Part shown: piece by piece, positions 46,355 through 56,719 of the stretch
Layout: each line of letters opens with the position of its first letter
Position numbering within the stretch: position 1 is the first letter of the stretch
Origin: Tuctoria greenei
Taxonomy: Eukaryota; Streptophyta; Magnoliopsida; Poales; Poaceae
Assembly: GCA_036927565.1 (NCBI GenBank)
Contig: JAYESD010000001.1
Span: 276,035,560 to 276,099,559, forward strand
Direction of reading: 5' to 3'
Length of the DNA: 64,000 bases
The notes under the pieces: model-generated
What the model saw: the letters and a program-made list of their open reading frames with translations, nothing else
Databases searched by the model: none
What the model was told of the DNA's origin: nothing
Made by a program: the position numbers and the translations under genes

Positions 46355-47671
46355 AAAGGAAATTTTTATTTTCCTAACTTCCTACTAAACTTACTCCTTC
46401 CTGCGACTGTGATAAGTGCGCTCATAGAACAAGTCTATTACAGCACCGAATTAAACGAGTCCAACCTTTTTATTGAATTGCCTAGCTACCGAGTACCGTC
46501 AGTCTCAAATTCCCCAAACTCACTTAACGCAAACGCCACGTAGTAGCGGGTAAGCTTTTTGCATTGGTTGCTTCAGCTGCATACGTATATATTCTTATAT
46601 TTTTCTCCCGCAACCATGCAAACACAGTACGCGGCACAGGACCACCTCCCTCCGAACGAAGAACGGAGACAGCCTGCTGCTGCTCGCGCCTTTTAGTACA
46701 GCATCTTGCATTGTGAAGCAGCTAATGGGTACTGCTACTTGTACCAGTACGTAAGATGGCGTGAGCTCGTTCCCTGTAGTTTTTATTTTTATTTATTTGC
46801 TAGTAAGGGATTGGTACAACAATGCTTCAGAAATTTCACATCGCGCTCTGCGATCGAATCAATCGATCGATGATGGTCCGGGCAGCTAGTTAATCTGATG
46901 CTTTCATTCAGGCAGGCGTCACCGGCCGGCGGCGTACGTTTGATGGCGTTGGCTACGGAGTGCAGGAGTTGATTATGCCAGTGGTCACATGCATGCATAT
47001 GTACGGCGCGCGCCCAGCCGATCCAATTCGCCGCCCAAGATTCAAACAGTATTCATTACTTGAGGTTTTGAGAATCGCTTTTCTGGCGTGGATGCGTATG
47101 CTTCGCACTAAGGTTATCCTCACTCGTGTATTCTAAAGTATACTCTATACACTATTTTTATTCTACTTTTTCAATATCTTACTCTAAATCCTCTAAATTT
47201 ACACTATCTAATATGCTTTCCAGTATGACAGTCTAACACTTGAGGGTATCAGGGTACTGGATGGGCTTGTCACTCGTCGTGAGCTAGTAGAGATCCTGGA
47301 GCGCGAACGAACCTGTAGGCTATGCATAGCTCAGCTCGCCATGATTGATATAGCCGCAGTAAGAGCTTGACCACCGCAAAGATGCAGATATGGAGAAGAT
47401 GGAAGAAACGTTTGAACCATGGATGGTGGACACGAGGCGGTCGACTGCATGCGGCGAAGATATTCTTGCGCCGGCGTAGCGATCGAGTTAGTGGGATGTG
47501 CGGCGTTTGTCTATACGTTGTCAGCTGAGATCAGTGCATGCATGGCATGGCAGTGCCAGTGCGTGGAGTAGCTTTTAGCTACTGCTCGCTTCTGGGTCGA
47601 TCTGGGTATTATGTTGCAGTGATGCAGGCATGCAGCAGCCGCCCCAATGGAGAGTGCATGGTCGAAGAATC
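46355..47671. other. Low-copy intergenic DNA left of C3
   Basis: No gene or typical retroelement sequence was recognised. Short low-complexity pieces are present (ATCGATCGATGAT near 46860). A TTTA/CTC-rich stretch at about 47105-47240 could be a MITE fragment, but its inverted ends were not convincing. The last 75 bases (about 47597-47671) recur to the right of C3 at 53943-54005. Confidence 0.6.
47598..47671 (+). repeat. Left flanking repeat of C3
   Basis: CGATCTGGGTATTAT through to GCATGGTCGA lies just left of C3 and recurs, with small indels and substitutions, at 53943-54001. It is far longer than a normal 5-bp target duplication. Confidence 0.8.
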
Positions 47672-48576
47672 TGTTAGAAAAATATGAGACAATTTCCTAG
47701 ACAATTCCGGGAAACACGAGAAAATAGCAGCGATCGGCAGACAGATGAGACGAAAAAAACGCGTACCGATTTGAAGTCGAACGCACTGCTGTAGATCCGA
47801 CGGCGAACAGCCGCTGCAGGCATTGGTGACGACGTTGAGCCGTAGCGCCCGATCTCTTTGGTAGACGAGCCGTGGTGAAGAACGCGAGCAGTTGCGTGGA
47901 GCGCTTTCCAAAAACCTTATTCGCCCTCTCCCGGTGCAGGATCGCAAGGGCGAGCGGTTCTGGAGACCTGCTCTCCCGATTGTCGGTGCACGCCGGCGCT
48001 CGGGATGGAGTAGACTAGAAGGTGGCGCAAGGAACACGAACGTGGGAACGATCTGATCGTGGGATACCCTGCCGTACCGCGGACACCTGTATTTATAGAG
48101 TCTCAGAAGGCGGTTCGTATGCGATCCGGAGGGTCCAGATCTGAACTGACTCCGCAGTCGTAGACGTATCTGTCTCCAACGACTTGGACTCTGACTCGGT
48201 AGCCCCATAAATTTGGAGACCCAAAAGCCCAAACTCCAATTTAATTTTTTACAAAAATATAAAATCTAGGTTCGGCTCGAGGCTCGAATTCACACGAACA
48301 CACGCGCGCGCGTGTGTGCGGTGCGAGGCGAGGCGTGGCGTGGCGTGGCGAGGAGGAGGAGGAGGAGGAGCGCTTGTGGGCCACCCCTCTCTTCCTCTCT
48401 TCTCTCTCACTCAAGGAGTGGAAGAGCAACCTCCCTTATATGTAGGGGTTGCTCCACTTCCACTTCCCATGTGGGACTAAACACTTAGCACCACTCTCTC
48501 TTACCCTAATGGGCCTTTGAGATTTATTGGGAATTAATTCTGAATATTATATGGACCAAACCCATTTATTCCAACA
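47672..48576 (-). repeat. C3 3' LTR
   Basis: A 905-bp LTR begins TGTTAGAAAAATA on the + strand and ends TTCCAACA. It contains a reverse-strand TATAAATA box near 48090-48097, a CG-alternating ACACGCGCGC run near 48300 and GGCGA/GGAGGA repeats at about 48325-48370. Confidence 0.9.
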
Positions 48577-51500
48577 ATCCCCTACCAGATCTCAAAGCCA
48601 TTAGGAGAGAGGTCATTCTCGTTCCTTGTTTGATATACTAGTGTTTCAGCAGAGACTGTGAAGTTGAACTTCTCCCTAGATCCTCAAGTTTTATCAGGTC
48701 ACAACTTGAACAATGGACTACGCCTTGAATTGCAAGTTTTGTGTGAACTGACTTCACTCAAAAACCATTACCAGTACTTGACTACCAGTAGTCTACCCCG
48801 TGGGTGGAGCATATGCGTCATACTCTCTAGTCTCTTCATGAGCTTTCCAGAGATCACCCAAATCTCACAGAATGCGACACTAGACAGTCGAAGCTCATAT
48901 AGGTGTGTTTCCTTCAAGACTGCCCTATAGGATGGCATCTTTGCTACACATAACCAACAAAAACACATTAAGGCAAATCGCCAACCTGCCTTACAGTTTG
49001 AGAGTACAAGTGTGCATGTTCACATAGAGAAGGTATAAGGAAGTGCTCTCCTCGGTGAACCACTAGCTTGTTTTCTCATGTCCTAATTCACGGGATCTTC
49101 GATCACATAGGCTGGGTTACTACTATGGTGTCACATCAATGGGTCTCAAACCCATCTCTCTCGATGCACTTTCTATCACATTACGTGATAGACCCTTCGT
49201 AAAGGGACCTGCCAGGTTTTTGTCTGTTTGTATATACGAAACAGTAATAACTCCGGAGTTTCTCATTTTCCTGACAGATTTTAAACGTCTCTTGACGTGT
49301 CTTGATGATTTTGCATTATCCTTAGAACTAGTCACTTTGGCAATCACCGTTTGATTGTCACAGTTTATAAGGATTGCCGGCAATGGTTTCTCAACTATAG
49401 GCAAATACATCAAGAGCTCTCGCAGCCATTTTGCCTCTGCAGTGACTGTTTCTAAAGCGGTGAGTTCTGCTTCCATGGTTGACCTCGTCAAAATGGTATG
49501 TTTGCAAGACCTCCATGATATAGCGCCACTAGCTAGAGTGAACACATATCCACTCGTGGCATAGAGTTCATCAACATCAGAGATCCAGTTCGAATCACTA
49601 TAACCCTCAGGCACGACCGGATGCCCAGTATAGTGAATTCCATAACTCATTGTACCTCTCAGATAGCACATAACCTTTTCAAGTGCATACCAATGATCTG
49701 TACCCGGGTTTGACATGAACCTGCTCAGTTTGCTCACAGCAAACGAGATATCAGGACGGGTTGCACTAGCTAGGTACATGAGTGAACCGATCATCTGAGA
49801 ATATATAAGTTGATCTCTTGACTCTTTCTTTTTCTTTCTAAGTATCACGCTGGGATCATAAGGCGTTGGAGAAATCTTGCTATCCATAAAGCCGAACCGG
49901 CTCAAGATTTTCTCAACATAGTGGGATTGACTTAAAGTAATTCCACTCTCATCCTTATTTAGCTTAATATTCAAAATAACATTAGCTTCTCTCAAATCTT
50001 TCATATCAAAACACTTTGATAGAAAAGACTTGACCTCAGAAATTATATTAATGCTCGTACATATCATCCACATACAAGCATAATATAACACTATCACCCC
50101 CACCATGGCGATAGTACACACCGATCAGCCTCATTAATGACAAAGCTCGCAGACGTCAAAGTACTATCGAACTTCTCATGCCATTGCTTAGGTGCTTGTT
50201 TCAGGCCATACAAGGATTTCAACAATTTGCACACCTTTGTTTCTTCACCTTTTACTATGAACCCATCAGGTTGCTCCATATAAATTTCCTCTTCCAACTC
50301 TCCGTTTTGGAAAGCTGTCATTACATCCATTTGATGGATGATTAGACCATAAGAGGCAGCCAAAGAAAGTAGTACATGAATTGTCGTCATTATGGCGATA
50401 GGTGAATAGGTGTCAAAATAGTCTTCACCTTCCTTTTGACTATATCCCTTAGCAACTAGTCTCACCTTGTACTTTTCAATAGTACACGTCAGGCCTGAGC
50501 TTCTTCTTGAACACCCACTTGCAGCCTACTGGTTTGCACCCGTATAGCCGTTCAGTTAACTCCCAGGTTCCATTGGAAAGAATTCAGTCCATCTCACTAT
50601 GAACTGCTTCTTTCCAGTCATCTGCATCAGGTGAATTGCATATGCCTCTGCTATGGATCTAGGAGTATCGTCCACAAGGTACACAATGAAATCATCACCG
50701 AAGGATTTTGCAATCCGTGATCTCTTACTTGACTGAGTTATTTCATTGTGTTCCTCCTCTGGGATATTCTCAAATGGTGTATCAAGAAACTCGCTAGTTG
50801 TGGTGGATTCAGGACAAATTTCAGAAGAGATCCTAGCAGTGCTATGCATATCTTTCATAGGAAAAATATTCTCAAAAAATTTTGCATCACGAGATTCCAT
50901 AATAGTATCAACATGTATATCAGGTACTTCAGATTTGACTACTAAAAATCTATATGCGATGCTCCGATAAGCATAGCCTAGAAAGATACAATCCACTGTC
51001 TTTGGTCTCAGCTTGCATTTCTTGGTAATTGGAACATTGACCTTTGCCAAACATCCCCAAGTACGCAAGTATGATAGTGATGGTTTTCTCCCAACGCACT
51101 CCTCATAGGGGGTTTTCTTTTTATTCTTGTTTGGAACGCGGTTTAGGACATGACATAAAGTCAATAGAGCCTCCCCCCACTATGCCTTAGATAAACCGGA
51201 CGTGTCCAACATAGCATTCACCAAGTCACACAGTGTGCGGTTTTTCCTCTCGCCTACCCCGTTTGATTGGGGTGAATAGGGAGGCGTCCTCTCATGTATA
51301 ATACCATGTTCTGCACAAAAATCATCAAATATTTTGGGAAAATACTCACCACCATGATCTGACCTAAGACGTTTGATCTTTCTCTCTAATTGAGTTTCTA
51401 CTTCAGATTTATAGATTTTAAAGTAGTCTAAAGCTTCATTTTAGTTTGCAACAAGTAAACATAGCAGAATCTAGTAGAATCGTCTATTAATGTTATAAAA

Positions 51501-52100
51501 TATTTCTTTCCACCTTTTGTCAACACACCATTCATCTCGCATAGATCAGAATGTATGAGTTCTAATGGTGCCAAGTTTCTCTTCTCAGCTGCCTTGTGAG
51601 GCTTTCGAGGTTGCTTTGACCACACACAACTATGGCACTTAAAACCTTTGATAATAGTGAATTCTGGAATTAATTTGAGACTAGATTGTCGATTCATTAA
51701 ACCAAAATTAACGTGACATAAACGAGAATGTCAAACACTTGCATCATCATTAATACCGCCACAAATATGGTTTACTGACTTATTATTAAACTCCGAAAGA
51801 GAAAAGCGGAACAGGCCTCCACATTCATAGCCTTTACCAATAAATTATCCCTGCTTAGACACAACTATTTTATTGGACTCTAAAACTACTTTAAACCCAT
51901 CTCTGCATAGAAGGGTACCGCTAACAAGATTCTTGTTCATAGTAGGGACATGCTGCACGTTCTTCAGCTGGGCAATATTTCCCAAAGTGAACTTCAGATC
52001 GCCCGTGCCAACACCATGAACATAAGCATGTGACCCATTCCCCATTAGGACGGCGAAATCCCGGACGAACTGGTAAGAAGTAAACATAGACATGTTAGAA
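48577..52100 (-). pseudogene. C3 pol: pre-integrase, integrase, RT, RNase H
   Basis: The minus-strand copia pol is in several broken frames. Visible, in gene order, are the protease-linked region near 52100-51845 (NVQHVPTMNKNLVSGTLL), the integrase start (LELIHSDLCEMNGVLTKGG, near 51570), a later integrase and linker part 51164-50556, RT 50465-50094 (MDVMTAFQNGELEEEIYMEQ, then LYGLKQAPKQWHEKF), and the second half of RT plus RNase H 50121-49123 (GSLMYLASATRPDI, DELYATSGYVFTL, NCDNQTV). YVDD is encoded at 50063-50074, but in a frame separated from the downstream sequence by a small deletion. The 48577-49122 segment is a non-coding tail. Inactive. Confidence 0.88.
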
Positions 52101-52184
52101 CATACGTATAAAACCATCAAGATGGTGTTTGAGAAACAGAAAGAACAATAAAAGAATTACCGTACCCATCTGCATTGTTGGATG

Positions 52185-53001
52185 TCACGATGTTGATATT
52201 CTTTTTCCCTTTGCGATCTGCCCTCTCAGGACAGTTCTTGGAAATATGTTCCTGCTCCCCACAGGTGTAGCAGCAGCCATCATTGGCTTTGTTTGACTTC
52301 TTCTTCTTGAAAGCGTAGTTTTGTTTGGCTTGAATAGAGACTTGTTCCCTTTGTTCTTGACATTGGGTTTCTGCACCATATTAGCATTGGCGCTAGATTG
52401 ACCCTCGCCTCCTTTCTCAGTAGCGTCCTTAGCCCGAGCCTTCTCCTCAACATCAAGAGATTCTATCAGGTTTTCAACTGATATTTCCCGTCTCTTGTGT
52501 TTGAGGACTGTGGCGAAGTTCCTCCACGGTGGAGGTAACTTTGCAATAATGCACCCAGCTACAAACTTGTCAGGTAAAGGACACTTAAGGAGATTGAGCT
52601 CTCTTGCAAGGCACTGTATTTCATGAGCTTGTTCAACTACAGGACGGTTGTTAACCATCTTGTAGTCATGAAAATTCTCCATGATATACAGTTCACCGCC
52701 TGCATCGGCTACACCCATACTTAGCGTTAAGTGCATCCCAAAGCTCTTTCCCATCTGTGACTGTCAGATAGACATCACAAAGTTTATTATCAAGAACACT
52801 TAAGATGCATCCTCTCAGGGCAGAATTGGCTTCCTTGAACTTTGTCTGTTCTTCAACAGACAAAGGACCTTGAGGCCTGCCCTCAGTTACCCAGAAGATC
52901 TTAAGCGATTGGAGCCAGAGCGTGGCCTTAACTTGTCATTTCTTGAAGTGCACGCCAGAGAATTTCTCCGGCCTCAGTGCATCGGCTAGAGTCATCATGT
53001 T
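52185..53001 (-). pseudogene. C3 gag
   Basis: The gag opens with an ATG near 53000 (MMTLADALRPEKFSG), about 35 bases inside the 5' LTR, with a TGA soon after (where Trp is expected) and another break before 52754. It includes the UBN2-type core (HEIQCLARELNLLKCPLPDKF, split here as HEIQCLARELNLL and KCPLPDKF, and PPPWRNFATVLKHKRREIS) and a Lys/Asn-rich C-terminus. The zinc knuckle (Cys residues near 52230-52275) is out of frame. It would form virus-like particles. Inactive. Confidence 0.82.
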
Positions 53002-53007
53002 CAACTC

Positions 53008-53064
53008 AGGAAATTGCCTAATAAGGTTTTTGGATTGTTAGAAAAATAGGAGGCAATTTCCTGA
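53008..53064. repeat. Inverted repeat across the C3 LTR/gag junction
   Basis: CAGGAAATTGCCT near 53008-53020 is complementary to AGGCAATTTCCTG near 53051-53063, with the LTR edge (53036) between the arms. It sits where the primer site should be. Confidence 0.7.
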
Positions 53065-53942
53065 ACAATTCCGGGAAACACGAGAAAACAGCAGCGGTCG
53101 ACAGACAGACAGGACGATAAAAATGCGTACCGATTTGAAGTCGAATGCACTGCTGTAGATCCAACAGTGAACAGCCGCTGCAGGCGTTGGTCACGACGTG
53201 AGCCGCAGCGCCCAATCTCTTCGGTAGACGAGCCGCGGTGAAGAACGCGAGCAGTCGCGCGGAGCGCTTCCCAAAAACCTTATTCGCCATCTCCCGGTGC
53301 AGGATCGCAAGAGCGATCGGTTCCGGAGACCTGCTCTCCCGATCGTCGGTGCACACCGGCACTCAGGATGGAGTAGACTAGAAGACGGCGCAAGGAACGC
53401 GAACGTGGGAACGATCTGATCGTGGGATACCCTGCCGTACCGCGGACACCCATATTTATAGAGTCCCAGGAGACGGTTCATATGCGATCCGGAGGGTCCA
53501 GATCCGAACTGACTCCGCAGTCGTAGACGCGTCCGTCTCCAACGACTTGGACTCTGACTCGGTAGCCCCATAAATTCGGAGGCCCTTAAGCTCAAAGCCC
53601 AATTTAATTTTCTGCAAAAATATAAAATTTGGGCTAGGCTCGAGGCTCGAATTCACACGAACACACGCGCGCGTGTGCGGTGCGGTGCGAGGCGAGGCGA
53701 GGCGTGGCGAGGCGAGCGAGCGAGGAGGAGGAGGAGCGCACGTGGGCCACCCCTCTCTTCCTCTCTTCTCTCTCACTCAAGGAGTGGAAGAGCAACCTCC
53801 CTTATATGTAGGGGTTGCTCCACTTCCACTTCCCATGTGGGACTAAACACTTAACACTACTCCCTCTTGCCCTAATGGGCCTTTGAGATTTATTGGGAAT
53901 TGATTCTGAATATTATATGGGTCAAGCTCATTTATTCCAACA
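53036..53942 (-). repeat. C3 5' LTR
   Basis: A 907-bp LTR matches 47672-48576, with multiple substitutions and differences in the GGCGA repeats. A reverse-strand TATA-like box is near 53450-53460. Confidence 0.9.
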
Positions 53943-54005
53943 CGATCTGGGTATTATCTTGCAGTGATGCACCCGCCCCAATGGAGCATGCATGGTCGAG
54001 ATCGA
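53943..54005 (+). repeat. Right flanking repeat of C3
   Basis: CGATCTGGGTATTAT through to GCATGGTCGAG repeats the left flank 47598-47662, with one shortened internal portion. Confidence 0.8.
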
Positions 54006-54075
54006 AAGAGGTAGAGAGAGAGAAATAGAGAGGGGGAGAGGGGGACAGAGGGAGGGAGGGGAGGAGAGAGAGTCT
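54000..54075 (+). repeat. GA-rich simple sequence
   Basis: An imperfect GA/GGGA purine tract (AGAGAGAGAAATAGAGAGGG and similar) of about 75 bases. In plants, GA tracts near genes can bind BBR/BPC or GAGA-type factors; that role here is conjecture. Confidence 0.85.
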
Positions 54076-54190
54076 TCATTCCATGTTCAAAACGGTGCTA
54101 ACCGACTTACTGCTTGTTGAGACTTTCTTCTTCCATGGAAAGGGTTAATTTAGCTTTGGTATTTTTACATCCGATGAATTTCCTAGCTAC

Positions 54191-54274
54191 TACTCTCTTC
54201 ATCTCAAAATACTTGTTACTTTCTAATTCAAAAATGAACTAGAGAGTGATAAATATTTTGGGATGGAGCGAGTA
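54191..54274. mobile_element. Stowaway-type MITE 1
   Basis: About 84 bp, bounded by TA, with imperfect terminal inverted repeats. The left end CTCTCTTCATCTCAAAATAC matches the complement of the right end GATAAATATTTTGGGATGG. This is the grass Stowaway pattern (Tc1/mariner-related). It has no coding capacity. Confidence 0.85.
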
Positions 54275-54590
54275 GTATTTTTTATTTTAGCTTAAAATGC
54301 AGATAAGATAACATTTTTACGTCAATATTATTAACTACACACAAATATCGTATGCTGTAGTATTCCTATTTTTGGGGAAACTATTAGTATGAGTTAGTGA
54401 GAATTTTGCGAAACGCGCATGTACGCAAGGTATTTGAAGAGATCTGGACTATTGACTTTACAGCCTCTTTATCTTTTATTTCACTCCATATGTGTATATC
54501 TTGCAAAAGGATGAAAAGGCATGGTCCAGCCGCTGCCCATAGGGCGCCCAAAAGAAACACGGTCCCCGTCCGACATGTAGAGTATAATTG

Positions 54591-54674
54591 TAATTCCTCC
54601 ATCTTCAAATATGCGTCACTTTTTAATTTATTTTTAAACTACAAAGTGATAAATATTTGGAGATGGAAGTAGTA
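54591..54674. mobile_element. Stowaway-type MITE 2
   Basis: A related but more decayed hairpin. The left end CTCCATCTTCAAATATGCGT pairs with the complement of the right end AAATATTTGGAGATGGAAG. TA-like flanks are present, and ends may be off by a few bases. Confidence 0.75.
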
Positions 54675-54730
54675 CTTAATAGACATATATACATACACAT
54701 GATACGGCTCCAATTCCTGATCGGCTCAGT

Positions 54731-54749
54731 GGCATGCATGCATGCATGG
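54731..54749. repeat. CATG microsatellite
   Basis: Four tandem GCAT/CATG units (CATGCATGCATGCATGG). Confidence 0.85.
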
Positions 54750-54956
54750 AGCTACTTGTGCAGTGTTGCCTGTGCAGTCGATTCACTGCGGTGTGCGTGG
54801 CCGTCCATGATCGAGACGGTAACACCCTAACACAGGGAGAACACGATTTGGTGAAAAGGACAGGGACCCGAAAGCGACGCTGATCATTTAGTTGGTGCAA
54901 TAAGCAGCGCCACACAAGTCCGCAAGACCGCAAGTGCTTTGTTCCCATCTGCCCTC

Positions 54957-55274
54957 ACAGACACAGCAGCAGCTAGGTAGATTGCTATCTATAGCTGCTT
55001 TCCCTTTCCCTTCCATCTCGGACAAGCTGCCAGTTTGTTAGGGTTTACGTTATAGTGTCGAGGCATCGCCGTGCACCGTTCCTCTTCCTACCAGCCGGCG
55101 GCCAGTCGACGTCCGACGAGCGGGGACCGGTGGTGCTTGAGCAGCATCGTCTGCTTGTTAGCGGTTGCACAGGGCCCACCCCGTTGGGTTTATCTCTTAA
55201 CTTTCACAAGACAAAGAGGAGGCAGTTTAATTTGAGCTGATCTGAGGGTGCACTCTTGCTCAATCATGCTTCTT
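54957..55274 (+). promoter_or_regulatory. Possible 5' leader (first exon) of the TCP gene
   Basis: CTATCTATAG near 54985-54994 could act as a TATA element, followed by a CT-rich stretch (CTTTCCCTTTCCCTTCC) typical of grass 5' leaders. A short frame, 55055-55240, has no recognisable product and would be upstream of the main start. No transcript evidence is available here. Confidence 0.35.
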
Positions 55275-55816
55275 GTAAGTGGTTGTTGATAGATCTGCTG
55301 TGGTTATTTTCTTTTTCGATACCTTGGTAGTTTGTTCCATAGAGTACTTTTCGATTCTAAATTACTTGTCACTCTCTAGTTCAAAAGAGTGACAAGTAAT
55401 TTGGGATGGTAGGAGTATCAATTTGTCCTGATGGGAATTTAATTTTCTCTTGGCCCTGAAGAAATGGCTGCCCATGATAGTCGATTAGATTTCCAAGCCT
55501 TTTATTGCTATTCTTCACACAGCTCACTGACTTTCTCTAGGATTTTTCGTTAACCTTGGATACACTAATCTGAGATACAGATGCCTGCTTCATAAATTAA
55601 ATGAACTGTTTTGGGAAAAGTTAACTCATGAAAATTCATAGGGATATACAGTTACCCATGTATCCACAAGCTAATGTTTCAACAGTCATATACTCTCGTA
55701 TCTTCCAGTCATGCGCAGCGAGTAAAGCTGCTGCACTTCACCAGTGGCACAGTGTGGCCTGATCGATCTACCACACGCAGCGAGCACTTTGATATGCAGC
55801 ATCACATTTTATGCAG
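55275..55816 (+). other. Possible 5'-UTR intron of the TCP gene
   Basis: CTTGTAAGTGG at 55272-55282 is a strong plant splice donor and TTTATGCAGG ending at 55816 is a good acceptor. A long AT-rich stretch lies between them, and no coding sequence in the TCP frame is found. MITE 3 lies inside this interval. The intron is predicted from motifs only. Confidence 0.4.
55345..55417. mobile_element. Stowaway-type MITE 3
   Basis: A near-perfect hairpin of 73 bp between TA dinucleotides. TTACTTGTCACTCT pairs with AGAGTGACAAGTAA around a ten-base loop. It is the best preserved of the three MITEs, lying about 475 bp upstream of the TCP start. Confidence 0.88.
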
Positions 55817-55873
55817 GCTGAACTAATTGTTTGTCTGGTTTTGGATTTCTTAAATGATCTATTAGGTGTGATC

Positions 55874-55894
55874 ATGAGCGGCCTTGGACCATGA
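55874..55894 (+). other. Short uORF overlapping the TCP start codon
   Basis: An ATG at 55874 opens a six-codon frame (MSGLGP) whose TGA (55892-55894) overlaps the TCP ATG at 55891 as ATGA. Ribosomes would meet it before the main start, so it could lower translation (inference). Confidence 0.5.
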
Positions 55895-56719
55895 TAAGCG
55901 GCAACCAGACAAATGAGGAGCTGCCAAAGTGCTGGAAGGCCGAGCAGGCGGCCGGCGGCGCCGCCAAGAGCGCCATGGCGAGCTCGCGGCACTGGCCACC
56001 GTCCACGGAGTCGAGGATCGTGCGCGTCTCGCGGATGTTCGGCGGCAAGGACCGGCACAGCAAGGTGAAGACCGTCAAGGGGCTGCGCGACCGGCGCGTG
56101 CGGTTGTCCGTGCCCACGGCGATCCAGCTCTACGACCTCCAGGACCGGCTGGGGCTCAGCCAGCCGAGCAAGGTGGTCGACTGGCTGATCGACGCCGCGC
56201 AGCACGAGATAGACAAGCTGCCGCCGCTCCAGTTCCCGCCGCACGCGCACGACCTCGCTGCCCACCTGCAGCCCTCCTCCATGCATGCTGCCGCCGTACG
56301 CGAGCGCCGCCGCGGACAACGCGGCAACGGCCGCGCCGTCCCTGCTGGACCACCTGGACGGCGACAAGGGCGGCATCAAAGGACTCATGGGTCTACACAA
56401 TTCCGTCGGCCTACTCAATGGCGCCATGCCGCTGGCACATGGCCTGTACTTCACCGGTGAGTCTTGGACCAATGGCGCAAGTGTTCATGGTCAGGTGAGC
56501 CACGGCAATTCGCCTCAACCAACGGTGGCTCAGCACTCGCCGTTCTCATCTCTACTGTCCCTAGCTCCGGGGCTGCAGCTCGTCTTCTACTCACCAGAAG
56601 GCGGCGGCTTCCCGATGAAAGAAGCCCCAGATGATGAGTTCCCTGTAGATAACCTTGAGCATTCGCAAGGTCAGCTCTCACTAAGCTCAGCAAGAAGCTT
56701 CCTTCACTCGGGCAGCTAG
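55891..56719 (+). pseudogene. TCP transcription factor (class II, CIN/TCP5-like) with a 4-bp duplication
   Basis: This is the only host protein gene recognised. TCP factors are plant nuclear DNA-binding regulators of cell proliferation in leaves and flowers. From ATG 55891, residues 51-109 form the TCP bHLH-like domain: basic region FGGKDRHSKVKTVKGLRDRR, then helices around VPTAIQLYDLQDRLG and PSKVVDWLIDAA, ending KLPPLQ as in the TCP5/13/17 group. The domain is intact. At codon 131 the tetramer ATGC is duplicated (56281-56284 and 56285-56288), which shifts the frame. The native-looking C-terminal frame (MLPPYASAAADN, then FSSLLSLAPGLQLVFYS) runs from 56285 to TAG 56719, 144 codons. As read, translation ends at 56460 after about 59 aberrant residues. 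It is intronless over the CDS and GC-rich in its first half. The cause may be a true mutation or a sequence error, so pseudogene status is provisional. Confidence 0.9.

Larger units (their letters stand above)
47672..53942 (-). mobile_element. Ty1/copia element C3 (Tork/TAR-like), decayed
   Basis: The element has two LTRs of 905 and 907 bp (47672-48576 and 53036-53942) and genes on the minus strand in copia order (gag, protease, integrase, RT, RNase H). The polypurine tract GGTAGGGGAT (minus strand) adjoins 48576. The expected tRNA-Met primer site is absent next to the 5' LTR. RNase H residues such as DELYATSGYVFTL and SSRHVKRRLKSVRK suggest the Tork/TAR group. No convincing 5-bp duplication is seen (GAATC left, CGATC right). 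Confidence 0.88.

Noticed and set aside
46860..46875. ATCGATCG runs as a regulatory palindrome
   Set aside because: Too short and isolated to distinguish from simple sequence.
47105..47240. Possible MITE or other small transposon in the intergenic DNA
   Set aside because: TTTA-rich and CTC-rich ends were noticed, but the inverted repeats and target duplication are not convincing by eye.
48301..48370. CG-alternating and GGCGA/GGAGGA repeats as a possible Z-DNA or regulatory element
   Set aside because: Ordinary LTR microsatellite that differs in length between the two C3 LTRs. No further support.
55929..56498. Alternative-frame 189-codon ORF over the TCP domain
   Set aside because: It is a GC-rich shadow of the TCP gene. 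The TCP domain motifs are only in the 55891 frame.
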